This document shows, piece by piece, positions 7,859-16,940 of a DNA stretch of 64,000 nt (the first letter of the stretch is position 1; each line of letters begins with the position of its first letter). The notes below the pieces were generated by a model. That model searched no databases. It saw only the letters and a program-made list of their open reading frames with translations, and was not told the origin of the DNA. Source of the DNA: Celeribacter baekdonensis B30 (GTDB lineage Bacteria; Pseudomonadota; Alphaproteobacteria; Rhodobacterales; Rhodobacteraceae); NCBI RefSeq assembly GCF_000299875.1, contig NZ_AMRK01000009.1:1-64000 (forward strand), in the 5' to 3' direction. The position numbers were made by a program, and so were the translations under genes.

Positions 7859-10218
7859 TCTTTCTGTTTCAATGCACTGACGATATCGACGCGGTCCAAC
7901 CTGCGCATGACGAAAAGGACGGCGCCCAGGGCCGAGCCTAGTACGATCAGGGCGGCCAGCGCAAAGGTGCGTTGGGTGACGACGACGGGAATGGTGACCA
8001 CATCGGTGGAAAAACCCTGCGCCATGAGCAGCGCGAAACCGTATCCGGCAAGCCAGCCCACGGGAATGGCGAAGACGGTCAGCAGCATCTGTTCGACCAC
8101 CAGAACGTAGCCGACCTCGGACCGTCTGAACCCCAGTACGCGCAGGCTTGCCAATTCATGGGCGCGTTCGGCCAGCTGGATGCGCGCGGCGTTGTAGACG
8201 ACCCCAACCGTGATCAGCATCCCGAGCGTGGCGAAGATCACCGACATGGTGATAAGGCTTTCGCTGAGGGTGGCGACGAATTCGTTGCGCACATCTTCCC
8301 ACAGGGTAAACCCCGCGATGGCGGGGGTTTCCTGCACCTTGGCCTGGAGATCGGTCAGCCGGTTCGGATCGATGGCCAGATGGATCATGTTGACCTGCGG
8401 CGTCTGCCGCAGCCGGTGAAACAGCGTGTCACGGTCGAAATAGGCGTCCTGCCCGAGGCTTTGGCGGATCACCGATGCGACGGGCACCTGCCAAGTTTCG
8501 CGTGGCGGGCTCAGCAGCTCGATGCGCAGACTGTCGCCCGGGGCGACGCCCAGACGCCGGGCCAGTTCCTCGGGCAAAACGACGCCCGCGGTGGAGGGGG
8601 TGATCGCGCGGCCTTCGGTATCGAGGATCTGGGTCAGCATGGCGCCCGGCGCGCGAGCCTGAAGCGTTACCAGCCGCGTTTGCGTGCCGTTCACCAGTCG
8701 GATCGGAATGGCATAGATGCCCTCGGCCCGCAGCACGCCGGGCAGGTTGCCCGCGTCGATCACGGCGCGGTCGTTCAGATTGCCGCTGAGGGTGAGTGTC
8801 GCGTCCTGCCGGTTCGTGTGTTCGAACAGTTCCGCCATGATCAGGTCGATCGCATCGAAGGTGAAGAACGACACCACCAGAACGGCGACCGATCCCGACA
8901 CCCCAAACAGTGTCACCGCCGCGCGCCCCGGCCAGCGGATGATCGAGCGGACGATCATCATCGTGGTCTGCCGCAGAGACAGCATTTCGCCCAGGCTGTC
9001 GGCCCAGCCGCGCTGGAAGACGGGCGGCACGGGTGGCGACATCGCCACGGCCGGGGCAAGGCGCACCGAAGCGCGTACCGCGCGCAGCGCGCCGAGAATC
9101 ACCGCGGCGATGCCCAGTATGCCCGAGATCACCAGCTGCCAGGGACCGGGGCGGTAGAGCAGCCAGGGAAAGCGGAAGAAATCGGTATACATCTCGGTCA
9201 TCTCGTGACCCAGCCACCAGCCGAAGCCCCAGCCGATCAGAACGCCTAGAATGCCGATGCCCGCGGTCATCTTCAGGTAATGCAGCGCGATCGTCCGGGT
9301 GGTGTATCCTACCGCTTTGAACAGCCCGATCTGCGCTCGGTCAAGCGCGACGAGACGGCTGAGAACCATGTTCACCAGGAAGGCAGATACAACGAGGAAG
9401 ATCGGCGGCTGCACCGTGGCCAGGGCACCCAGCTGCTTCAGTTCGCCGTCGATGAAGACATTCGATGGCTGCCGGTCACGCCCGTAGGCGCCGGTGCCGC
9501 CATACGGGGCGAGGATGCGGTCCACCGCATCGATGACGGCGGCTTCGTTGGCGTCGCGCGACAGGCTGAGGGTGAGGTCGTTGAACGCCCCTTCCAGTTC
9601 CTTGACCGGCGCGGAGGCGGTTTCGCGCATCCAGATCAGGCCGAAATGCCGGTCATCCGGCATCAAGGCGCCCGCGCCGATCGTATAGATATATTCGGGC
9701 GACAGCACGATGCCGGTGACCACCAGTTCGCGTTTGCGGCCGTTGAGGATGGCGCGGAACGTGTCGCCCGGCCTAAGTCTGTTGGCATCGGCGAAGGGTT
9801 CGGAAATGGCGACCTCGTTCTGATGCAGCGCCTCGGGCAGGCGGCCGTGGCGGATCAGGGGCAGGTTCAGGATGGCCCCGCCCGAGGCGGGCAGCGAAAT
9901 CACCCGGGCAGAAGCCGGTTCGCGCATGTTTTCCAGATCCAGAAGCGCGGTGAAGACGACGCGCCCTTCCACCCGTGTCACGCCGTCGATCCGGGCGATT
10001 TCGTCCAGAACCTGCTTGGGCGCGCGGGTGAGGCTGGCGAAGACATCGGCAAAGCGGTGGCGTTCGTAATAGGCCGCGCGCGTTTCTGTCAGGGATCTCT
10101 GGGTTCCGGACGCAAGCGTCATGACCATGATCCCGCAGGCCAGTACCAGCGCGATGGCAAGGCTCTGAGCCCAGATATGGCGCATGTCGCGCAGCAATTT
10201 GAGGTCGAGCGCCCGCAT
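7855..10218 (-). CDS. FtsX/MacB-type ABC transporter permease with two FtsX domains
   Basis: A 787-residue inner-membrane protein. It has an N-terminal transmembrane helix (about 15-37), a large periplasmic domain, and a first FtsX block of three helices around residues 275-390. A further helix lies near 440 (AAVTLFGVSGSVAVLVVS). After a second periplasmic domain comes a C-terminal FtsX block (about 665-780). The duplicated arrangement matches the long permeases of the LolC/YknZ-like or DevC-like export systems. The start codon shares one base with the stop of the ATPase gene (TAATG), and the stop overlaps the adaptor gene, giving the order ATPase, permease, adaptor. Confidence 0.9.
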   Translation of the reverse strand: MRALDLKLLRDMRHIWAQSLAIALVLACGIMVMTLASGTQRSLTETRAAYYERHRFADVFASLTRAPKQVLDEIARIDGVTRVEGRVVFTALLDLENMREPASARVISLPASGGAILNLPLIRHGRLPEALHQNEVAISEPFADANRLRPGDTFRAILNGRKRELVVTGIVLSPEYIYTIGAGALMPDDRHFGLIWMRETASAPVKELEGAFNDLTLSLSRDANEAAVIDAVDRILAPYGGTGAYGRDRQPSNVFIDGELKQLGALATVQPPIFLVVSAFLVNMVLSRLVALDRAQIGLFKAVGYTTRTIALHYLKMTAGIGILGVLIGWGFGWWLGHEMTEMYTDFFRFPWLLYRPGPWQLVISGILGIAAVILGALRAVRASVRLAPAVAMSPPVPPVFQRGWADSLGEMLSLRQTTMMIVRSIIRWPGRAAVTLFGVSGSVAVLVVSFFTFDAIDLIMAELFEHTNRQDATLTLSGNLNDRAVIDAGNLPGVLRAEGIYAIPIRLVNGTQTRLVTLQARAPGAMLTQILDTEGRAITPSTAGVVLPEELARRLGVAPGDSLRIELLSPPRETWQVPVASVIRQSLGQDAYFDRDTLFHRLRQTPQVNMIHLAIDPNRLTDLQAKVQETPAIAGFTLWEDVRNEFVATLSESLITMSVIFATLGMLITVGVVYNAARIQLAERAHELASLRVLGFRRSEVGYVLVVEQMLLTVFAIPVGWLAGYGFALLMAQGFSTDVVTIPVVVTQRTFALAALIVLGSALGAVLFVMRRLDRVDIVSALKQKE

Positions 10219-10925
10219 TACCAGCTGACCTCGGACGGCGCGACCCGTTCGGCGTTTTCCTCGATATGCGAAATCCGGCCGTCGGTCATGTAGATGACGC
10301 GATGCGCGATCCGGCGGATGGCGGCGTTATGGGTGATCAGCGCGGTCGCCGTGCCGAGGCTGCGATTGACCTCGATCAGGGCTTCCAGAACGGTGGTGCC
10401 CGTCTTGCTGTCGAGTGCGCCTGTGGGTTCGTCGCAAAGCAGGATGTCGGGCCGCTTGGCGATGGCGCGGGCGATGGCGACGCGCTGCTGTTCGCCGCCC
10501 GAAAGTTCCGCCGGGAAATGCGACATCCGATCGGCAAGCCCGACACGGTCCAGCGCCTCTTCCGGCGACATCGGGATTTTGGCGATTTCGGTCACCAGCG
10601 CCACGTTTTCGCGCGCGGTGAGGCTGGGAACGAGGTTGTAGAACTGGAACACGAACCCAACATGGTCGCGCCGGAACTCGGTCAGGGCGCTGTCCGACAG
10701 GCGGGTGAGGTCTTCGTCGCGGAAAAAGACCCGGCCCTCGCTGGGCCGGTCAAGCCCGCCGAGGATGTTGAGCAGGGTGGACTTGCCGGACCCGGAGGCG
10801 CCCAGAAGCACGACGACCTCGCCCTCGAAAAGCGAAAGATCAATGCCGCGCAGGGCATGCACATCCACCGCACCGGTGTGGTAGACCTTGGTGATACTTT
10901 CGGTTCTGAGAATAGAGGTTTTCAT
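10218..10925 (-). CDS. MacB/LolD-type ABC transporter ATP-binding protein
   Basis: A 235-residue ATPase. Walker A is GASGSGKST (42-50). The Q-loop region reads [18 protein letters not shown], the signature [15 protein letters not shown], Walker [13 protein letters not shown], and the H-loop ALITHN. The [10 protein letters not shown] pattern is typical of the mechanotransmission exporters (LolD/MacB/FtsE group). It powers the permease and adaptor encoded downstream with overlapping ends. Its ATG lies in an ATGA overlap with a short upstream reading frame. Confidence 0.93.
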   Translation of the reverse strand: MKTSILRTESITKVYHTGAVDVHALRGIDLSLFEGEVVVLLGASGSGKSTLLNILGGLDRPSEGRVFFRDEDLTRLSDSALTEFRRDHVGFVFQFYNLVPSLTARENVALVTEIAKIPMSPEEALDRVGLADRMSHFPAELSGGEQQRVAIARAIAKRPDILLCDEPTGALDSKTGTTVLEALIEVNRSLGTATALITHNAAIRRIAHRVIYMTDGRISHIEENAERVAPSEVSW

Positions 10926-11212
10926 CTGGTTGGGCTGATTTCCTGTTGCGCCTCAACCAAGTATAGTAGGCGCTGCACGTCCGAGTATTGATCTGCCGCA
11001 AGGAAGGCATGAACCGTTCCAGTCTGCCGCGTTTCGATTTTGATCCGACTGGAAAGTGAATGCTGATGTATTCTCCAGATGGACAATGAGTAATCAGGGA
11101 AGATTAGGAATCCGTACTGGTCCGGCTTCGCAGGAAAAGTGCGTATTTTAGGCAAGTTTCTGAAGTCGTGGAAAAACGCTTTGAACTCGAGCGGCCATTC
11201 GCTAAGCCGCAC
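10922..11212 (-). CDS. Possible small protein coupled to the exporter ATPase (uncertain)
   Basis: Minus-strand reading frame ending in TGA that overlaps the ATPase ATG (ATGA), a signature of translational coupling. The last 90 or so residues look protein-like: hydrophobic and charged residues alternate, for example [17 protein letters not shown] and [20 protein letters not shown]. The region further upstream in the same frame does not. A GTG at 11212 would give 96 residues. I do not recognise a family. It could be a real small gene, a 5'-truncated relic, or chance. Confidence 0.3.
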   Translation of the reverse strand: MRLSEWPLEFKAFFHDFRNLPKIRTFPAKPDQYGFLIFPDYSLSIWRIHQHSLSSRIKIETRQTGTVHAFLAADQYSDVQRLLYLVEAQQEISPTR

Positions 11213-12086
11213 GCTGATGACTGATATGGGCTGTGCGCTCCGCTTTGCAAAGTCGACTTCCTGCGGATTGCTGCCCTTGGTATGTTGCGCCGCATTTGGC
11301 GCTGGTCTGTGAGGGCTTGAATGGCTGCTTTTACCAGTCTGTAAAAGAGCACTTGCAGGTGCAGTAAATGTCAGGAGGTGTGATGACGGACCGCTCAGGA
11401 ACCACGCTCGCTCCCCTATATATAGCGACCCTTCTTGCGGCTTGGTGCCGAACGTCCTGTTGGGTCGGAATTGCTTGGCACCGCCCACTGACAAGATTCA
11501 AAAGAATCGCCGCCAAGAGTCGGAAATGCGCGGCATTCGACACAGTTGTTGAACGTCAGACGAAATTGACTTTTACGTCACTAAACTGACCCAACGCGCT
11601 CCGGCCGACCTTTTCTACCACTGCGATCTAATGTCATGTATTCTCAGGAGTTTTGGGCAAAGATCGGTGCTCAGAGATGTCCGCAGGATGAGGCGGCGTC
11701 AACTGTCGGCCTTGCAGCACTTGGCTGGAAAAGCCTGGTCGCTTTCGAACGGAAAGAGGCCTAGCGAGCACTTGGAGCGGCACGAAAACGCGACACGCCC
11801 ATTCTGCACATTCTGCGCTTTGTTGCCTGAAGAAGAGCCTTCATTGGACGCAGTTATACTGTGAGGGCCGTGAACGGCTTGAATGCTGGTGCGTCTGTTT
11901 GGGCGAATTGGCCGTTGCGGATCATGGGGTCATTTCGATCCCAGCTATCGTTGTTGCGTCGGACTGGAACGCCTTGAAACCGGCGTGCGGCACCGATGTC
12001 TTGTTTGTCGTGATGTCGCTGCGCAATGTGTCGATGCTTCCACTCGGCTTATGGCCTCTCATGCGCCTGCCTTGATCGGCGCGGTC
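11213..12086. other. Long gene-free stretch between the exporter operon and the LacI gene
   Basis: About 870 bp with only short, non-protein-like reading frames. TATATATAG at 11419-11427 could serve as a -10 element for minus-strand transcription towards the exporter, but no clear -35 is paired with it. Nothing else recognisable; it may hold decayed genes. Confidence 0.4.
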
Positions 12087-13097
12087 TCAGACCCTTTTCG
12101 CGGTGCTGTCCCGGATGACGAGTTCGACGGGGAGGATGAGGGTTTCGTCCGGGGTGGGGGCGGTGCGTTGTGCAAGCAGCCTCTCGGCAGCGCAGCGCCC
12201 GAGGTGGGCGCGTTTTTGTCGGATGGTGGTGAGGGGCACGCTGGCGTAGGCGGACATCTCGATGTTGTCAAAGCCCACGATCGAGAAGTCGCGCGGCACG
12301 TCGAGGCCTTCAGCGCGCAGCCCTGCCATGAGACCGATCGCCATCTCGTCGTTGTCGCAGAAGACGGCGGTGGGGCGGGGCGTGCGCGCCAGCAGAGCCT
12401 CAGCGGCGGCGCGTCCCGAACTGAGGGTGAAGGCACCCTCAAGACGGTGGGCAGGCGGCAACCCCGCGGTGGCGAGCGCGGCGTCGACCCCGGCGGCGCG
12501 GGAGATCGACAGGGTGTTTTTGGCGGGGCCGGTCAGGTGCACGATGTCGCGGTGGCCGAGCCCGAGCAGGTGCTCGATTGCCAGTCGCGCGCCGGTTTCG
12601 TTGTCGGCGAGCACCCTTGGCCCCGCCAGTCCTTCGATCCATTCGCAGGCCTGCACCAGGGGCGGGCAGGAGCCATGGGCAAAGAGCGCGGGGTCAAGGG
12701 TGCCGTCGAGTACGATCACCCCGTCGGCCCGCGAACGGCTGAGATAGGACCGAATTCCTCCGTTTGGCGTGTCGGGGTCGGTCCGCAGGGTGTCGAGCAC
12801 CAGCAGGCTCAGCCCTTCGGCCCGCAGGGTGTCCGAGATGCCGGCGAGGATTTCGGAGAAGAACGGGTTGGCTAGGTTTGGCACCAGCGCGAGCACTGCG
12901 CCCACCTGCTGTTGGCGCAGGTTTCGCGCCATGAGATTCACCGTGTAACCGGTTTCCGCGACGGCCTTTTCCACCGCAATCCGCGCCTGTTCCGAGACGA
13001 TGGCGGGATTCGACAGGGCGCGGCTGACCGTGGCGACCGAGACCCCTGCCAATCGGGCAACATCACGGATTTTGGGTGGGTTGGTGGGGTCAGTCAC
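12087..13097 (-). CDS. LacI-family sugar-responsive repressor
   Basis: A 336-residue LacI/GalR regulator. The N-terminal HTH and hinge are IRDVARLAGVSVATVSRALSNP (about 10-31) and NLMARNLRQQ. The periplasmic-binding-protein-like effector domain follows (VGAVLALVPNLANPFFSEIL ... AVFCDNDEMAIGLMAGLR). It is divergent to a sugar-catabolic operon, with two LacI-type 14-bp operators in between. The same operator word appears before two other transcription units up to 24.1 kb, so this is the probable local regulator of the whole 13-24 kb locus. The effector is presumably the imported sugar or keto-sugar. Confidence 0.93.
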   Translation of the reverse strand: MTDPTNPPKIRDVARLAGVSVATVSRALSNPAIVSEQARIAVEKAVAETGYTVNLMARNLRQQQVGAVLALVPNLANPFFSEILAGISDTLRAEGLSLLVLDTLRTDPDTPNGGIRSYLSRSRADGVIVLDGTLDPALFAHGSCPPLVQACEWIEGLAGPRVLADNETGARLAIEHLLGLGHRDIVHLTGPAKNTLSISRAAGVDAALATAGLPPAHRLEGAFTLSSGRAAAEALLARTPRPTAVFCDNDEMAIGLMAGLRAEGLDVPRDFSIVGFDNIEMSAYASVPLTTIRQKRAHLGRCAAERLLAQRTAPTPDETLILPVELVIRDSTAKRV

Positions 13098-13164
13098 GGG
13101 CGGTTCCTTGCAATTGGTGGACGACGATACGGGTAGAAAAGACGATACGGTGGAAAACAGGTGT

Positions 13165-13178
13165 TGAAAACCTTTTCA
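13165..13178. promoter_or_regulatory. LacI-type operator 1 (TGAAAACCTTTTCA)
   Basis: A 14-bp near-palindrome fitting the LacI-family pattern TGNAANCGNTTNCA except for the centre. It lies between lacI and the divergent operon, 30 bp centre to centre from operator 2, close to three helical turns. It is weaker than the other copies. Confidence 0.5.
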
Positions 13179-13194
13179 TCCTGTGTCACGTTCA

Positions 13195-13208
13195 TGAAAC
13201 CGATTACA
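13195..13208. promoter_or_regulatory. LacI-type operator 2 (TGAAACCGATTACA)
   Basis: A 14-bp LacI-family operator with the CG centre. The exact reverse complement occurs at 18990-19003, and near-identical copies occur at 24070 and 24091. It lies 46 bp upstream of the isomerase ATG at 13255, so repressor here should block the importer operon. Confidence 0.75.
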
Positions 13209-13254
13209 TTGCGACAGTTTCTATGTCGCGTATTGATTGGCAGAGGGAGGAGAG

Positions 13255-14313
13255 ATGCAAACCATGAAGGGCCCCGGCCTGTTCCTGGCGCAATTCGTTG
13301 GCAGCGACGCGCCGTTCGACAGCTTTGAGGCGATCACCCGCTGGGCGGCGGGCTGTGGCTATTTGGGTGTGCAACTTCCCACTGTCGAGGCGCGGCTGAT
13401 GAATCTCGCGAAGGCTGCGGGGTCGCGCGACTATTGCGACACGCTGCGTGGCACCGCCGCTGAGGCGGGGGTCGAGATCACCGAGCTTTCGGCCCATATC
13501 CAAGGGCAACTTGTGGCGGTGCACCCGGCCTATGATCTGGCCTTCGATGGCTTCGCCCCCGAAGCGGTGCGCGGCGATCCAAAGGCACGGCAGGCTTGGG
13601 CCGTCGATCAGGTGCGGCAGACCATCGACGCCAGTGCCAATCTGGGACTCGACCGTATGGCGGCGTTTTCCGGCGCACTCGCATGGCCCTATTTCTATCC
13701 TTGGCCGCAAAGGCCTGCGGGACTGGTGGAGGCCGCCTTTGACGAACTCGCTGCGCGCTGGCGCCCGTTGCTGGACCATGCCGCGCAGAGGGGCGTGAAA
13801 ATTTGCTTCGAGATCCACCCAGGGGAAGATTTGCACGACGGGGTGAGCTTTGAGATGTTCCTTGATCGTGTCGAACAGCACCCGGCGGCAATGATGCTCT
13901 ACGATCCAAGCCATTATGTCCTGCAACAGCTCGATTATCTCGATCACCTCGACATCTACGCTGAGCGCATCGGCATGTTCCACGTCAAGGATGCCGAGTT
14001 TCGTCCCACTGGTCGGCAGGGGGTCTATGGCGGCTTTCAGCCTTGGGTTGACCGCGCGGGCCGCTTTCGCAGTCCCGGCGACGGTCAGGTGGATTTCAAG
14101 GCGATCTTTTCCAAACTCACCGCCATGGGTTTCGATGGTTGGGCGGTGGTCGAATGGGAATGCGCGTTGAAGCACCCAGAGGACGGCGCCCGCGAGGGGG
14201 CACAGTTCGTCAAGGATCACATCATCCGCGTGACGGAACAAGCCTTCGACAATTTCGCGGCCACGGGCAGCGACGCGGCCGCCAATCGGCGCATGCTTGG
14301 GCTGGAGGGCTAG
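13255..14313 (+). CDS. Cytosolic sugar phosphate isomerase/epimerase-like TIM-barrel protein
   Basis: A 352-residue xylose-isomerase-like TIM barrel (AP_endonuc_2 fold). Metal-ligand regions are visible: FEIHPGEDLHDG, LYDPSHYVLQQ, MFHVKDAEF and a late VVEWEC. The ATG at 13255 is preceded by a strong GGGAGGAGAG; the in-frame TTG at 13237 has nothing comparable. There is no signal peptide, unlike the two exported TIM-barrel proteins later in the locus. First gene of the LacI-controlled operon, followed after 4 bp by the Gfo/Idh gene. It probably isomerises or epimerises an imported sugar or keto-sugar. Confidence 0.88.
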   Translation: MQTMKGPGLFLAQFVGSDAPFDSFEAITRWAAGCGYLGVQLPTVEARLMNLAKAAGSRDYCDTLRGTAAEAGVEITELSAHIQGQLVAVHPAYDLAFDGFAPEAVRGDPKARQAWAVDQVRQTIDASANLGLDRMAAFSGALAWPYFYPWPQRPAGLVEAAFDELAARWRPLLDHAAQRGVKICFEIHPGEDLHDGVSFEMFLDRVEQHPAAMMLYDPSHYVLQQLDYLDHLDIYAERIGMFHVKDAEFRPTGRQGVYGGFQPWVDRAGRFRSPGDGQVDFKAIFSKLTAMGFDGWAVVEWECALKHPEDGAREGAQFVKDHIIRVTEQAFDNFAATGSDAAANRRMLGLEG

Positions 14314-14317
14314 GTGA

Positions 14318-15442
14318 ATGATACAAACTCCGATTCGACTCGGCATGGTTGGCGGCGGTCTTGGCGCCATGATCGGCGAAGTCCACCGCATCGCGGCGCG
14401 ACTCGATGGACGCTTTGATCTGATTGCGGGGGCACTCTCCTCGACACCGAGGCGCAACGCCGAAAGTGCAGCCGCCATAGGTCTTGCCCCCGAGCGGACC
14501 TACGACGATTTCGTCGAGATGGCGCGCGCTGAGGCGGCGCGTCCTGATGGCATCGAGGCGGTGTCGATCTGCACCCCGAACCATCTGCATTTCCCCGCCG
14601 CGAAGGCGTTTCTCGAAGCCGGTATCCATGTGATCTGCGACAAGCCGATGACCTCGACGCTCAACGATGCGCGTGCGCTCGCCCGCATCGTTGAGACATC
14701 GGAGGCGCTTTTCGTGCTGACGCATAATTACTCGGCTTATCCGCAGTTGCGGTTGGCGCGCGAGATGGTGGCGCGGGGGGATCTGGGCCAGATCCGGCTG
14801 GTGCAGGTGGAGTATGCGCAGGACTGGTTGACTGAGGTTGCGCACAGCAAGCAGGCGGCGTGGCGCGTCGATCCGGCCAAGGCCGGGGCCGGGGGTGCCA
14901 TAGGCGACATCGGCACCCACGCATGGCAACTCGCGCGGTTCGTGTCTGGCATGGTGCCTGAGCGGATCGCGGCGGACCTGACCAGCTTCGTGCCGGGCCG
15001 CCGGGTCGATGACAACGCGCAGGTGATGCTCCGCTACGCCTCTGGAGCCAAGGGTGCGCTTTGGTGCAGTCAGGTCGCGCCGGGGAGCGAGAACGGGCTG
15101 ACGCTCAGAATCTACGGTGACCGCGCCGGGCTGGTCTGGACGCATGAAACACCCGAGACGCTGTGGTTCACACGGCTGGGGGAGCCGGCGCAGAAGCTGC
15201 GCCGTGGCGCCGCGACCATGGCGGGAAGCCGGGTGCCGCCGGGCCACCCCGAGGGCTATCTTGAGGGTTTTGCGAACATCTATGCCGAAGCTGCGGACGC
15301 CATTCGCGCGCGCCAGACGGGTCAGCCATATGAGAGCCTGCTGCCCGGCATCCGCGATGGTGTGGAGGGGCTTGAGTTCATCGACGCTTGTCTGCGCTCC
15401 GCTGCCTCGGACAATGCCTGGGTGGAGATCGGCCATGTCTGA
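14318..15442 (+). CDS. Gfo/Idh/MocA-family NAD(P)-dependent oxidoreductase
   Basis: A 374-residue sugar dehydrogenase/reductase. The Rossmann motif LGMVGGGLGAMIG is at 8-20, and CDKPMTSTL is the family's EKP-like site (D replaces E). The C-terminal substrate domain contains GGAIGDIGTHAWQLARF, the usual GG..D.G.H signature with its catalytic H. This family includes ThuB-like enzymes that reduce 3-keto sugars back to the hydroxyl form, and inositol or glucose-fructose oxidoreductases. In this locus, next to a GMC oxidase and a DUF1080 protein, a 3-keto-sugar reductase role is the best inference. It overlaps the ABC ATPase gene by 8 bp. Confidence 0.9.
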   Translation: MIQTPIRLGMVGGGLGAMIGEVHRIAARLDGRFDLIAGALSSTPRRNAESAAAIGLAPERTYDDFVEMARAEAARPDGIEAVSICTPNHLHFPAAKAFLEAGIHVICDKPMTSTLNDARALARIVETSEALFVLTHNYSAYPQLRLAREMVARGDLGQIRLVQVEYAQDWLTEVAHSKQAAWRVDPAKAGAGGAIGDIGTHAWQLARFVSGMVPERIAADLTSFVPGRRVDDNAQVMLRYASGAKGALWCSQVAPGSENGLTLRIYGDRAGLVWTHETPETLWFTRLGEPAQKLRRGAATMAGSRVPPGHPEGYLEGFANIYAEAADAIRARQTGQPYESLLPGIRDGVEGLEFIDACLRSAASDNAWVEIGHV

Positions 15443-16940
15443 CCCTATTCTGTCCTTGAAAGGCATCAGCAAGTCATTTGGCCCGATTGAGGTCTTGCAT
15501 GACGTCGATTTCGAACTGCGTCCCGGAGAGATCCATGCGCTGATCGGAGAGAACGGCGCGGGCAAATCGACCACCATGAAGATCCTCGGCGGTTACATCG
15601 ACGCTACCGCAGGCGAGGTGCTCTGGCACGGCCAGCCGACCCACTTCCCTTCCTCTGATGAAGCCGAGGCGCGCGGGATCGTCATGATCCATCAGGAGTT
15701 CAACCTTGCCGAGCATCTGGGCGTCGACCAGAATGTCTTTCTGGGGCGCGAGATCACGCGGGGCTGGCGGCTGGACCACAAGGCGATGCGCACCCGCACC
15801 GCCGAGCTGCTGGACCGCCTCGAATGCCGGGTCGATCCTGCGGTGCGGGTCTCGGGGCTGTCGGTGCCGGCCAAACAAATGGTCGAGATCGCCAAGGCGC
15901 TGTCGCGCGACCTTCGGGTGCTTATCATGGACGAGCCCACCGCTGTGCTGACCGAACGCGAGTGTGAAATCCTGTTTCGCCAGATCGAGCGGTTGCGGGC
16001 CAAGGGCGTGGCGATCCTCTACACCTCGCACAAACTGTCTGAGGTGACGCGGCTCTGCGACCGGGTCACGGTACTGCGTGACGGAGCCATGGTGCGCTCG
16101 GCCCCCGTGTCGGACATCACCGAGGAGGAGATGGCGGCTGCCATGGTGGGCCGCGAGCTGTCGGATCTCTACCCAGCTAAGGCGGTGCCGCGCGATGAGG
16201 TGCTGCTTGAGGTCGAGAACCTGTCAGTGCCGGGTGTCGTTGAGAGCGCGAGCTTGACACTGCGCCGGGGCGAGGTGCTGGGTCTGGGTGGGCTGGTAGG
16301 CTCGGGGCGGACCGAGTTTGCCGAAGCCCTTGCCGGGCTGCGCCCACGCGAGGGCCGGGTGCGGCTGATGGGCGAGGATTTGCCCGCGTCGGAAGTGCGC
16401 ACGGCGCTGCAGCGCGGGCTGGTCTACCTCACCGAGGACCGCAAGGGTGCGGGGTTGCTGCTCGACAAAGGGCTGCGCGAGAACCTGACGTTGCCGCTGC
16501 TTGAGCGCTTCGGTGGCCCGCTCATCGACCGCCGTGCCGAAGAGGCGGCGCTTGATCGTGCCATTGAGGAGTTTGCCATTCGCGCGCCGGATCGGAGGAT
16601 GCGGGTGGGCAATCTTTCGGGAGGCAACCAGCAGAAACTGTTGCTGGCCAAGACGCTGCTCAGCGACCCGCAGGTGATCCTGATCGACGAGCCCACCCGT
16701 GGCATCGACATTGGCACCAAGCAACAGATTTACGCGCTGATCGCCGGACTTGCTGCCGAGGGGTGCGCGATCCTTGTGATTTCCTCTGAGATGCCCGAGC
16801 TCATCGGTCTCGCCTCGCGGGTGCTGGTGATGCACGCGGGGCGGATCACCGGCGCACTTGAAGGGGACGATGTAACCGAAGGCGCCATCGTTCGGCTGGC
16901 GATGGGGCTCGACGACAACAGAGAAGGAGCGGCGGCATGA
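15435..16940 (+). CDS. Sugar ABC importer ATP-binding protein (RbsA/XylG type, two NBDs)
   Basis: A 501-residue duplicated ATPase of the carbohydrate uptake CUT2 family. NBD1 has Walker A GENGAGKST (38-46), a degenerate signature LSVPAKQMVEIAKAL and Walker B LIMDEPTAVLT. NBD2 has the degenerate P-loop GLVGSGRTE, signature LSGGNQQKLLLAKTL and ILIDEPTRGIDIGTK. This asymmetric degeneration is normal for RbsA-type proteins. The start is ATG 15435, because SDPILSLKGISKSFG is the conserved N-terminus. The start lies inside the end of the Gfo/Idh gene and the end overlaps the permease gene by 4 bp. Confidence 0.95.
   Translation: MSDPILSLKGISKSFGPIEVLHDVDFELRPGEIHALIGENGAGKSTTMKILGGYIDATAGEVLWHGQPTHFPSSDEAEARGIVMIHQEFNLAEHLGVDQNVFLGREITRGWRLDHKAMRTRTAELLDRLECRVDPAVRVSGLSVPAKQMVEIAKALSRDLRVLIMDEPTAVLTERECEILFRQIERLRAKGVAILYTSHKLSEVTRLCDRVTVLRDGAMVRSAPVSDITEEEMAAAMVGRELSDLYPAKAVPRDEVLLEVENLSVPGVVESASLTLRRGEVLGLGGLVGSGRTEFAEALAGLRPREGRVRLMGEDLPASEVRTALQRGLVYLTEDRKGAGLLLDKGLRENLTLPLLERFGGPLIDRRAEEAALDRAIEEFAIRAPDRRMRVGNLSGGNQQKLLLAKTLLSDPQVILIDEPTRGIDIGTKQQIYALIAGLAAEGCAILVISSEMPELIGLASRVLVMHAGRITGALEGDDVTEGAIVRLAMGLDDNREGAAA

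Noticed and set aside
6557-8110. 517-residue plus-strand open frame over the HlyD gene
   Set aside because: Antisense of a clear membrane fusion protein; no family features or ribosome binding site.
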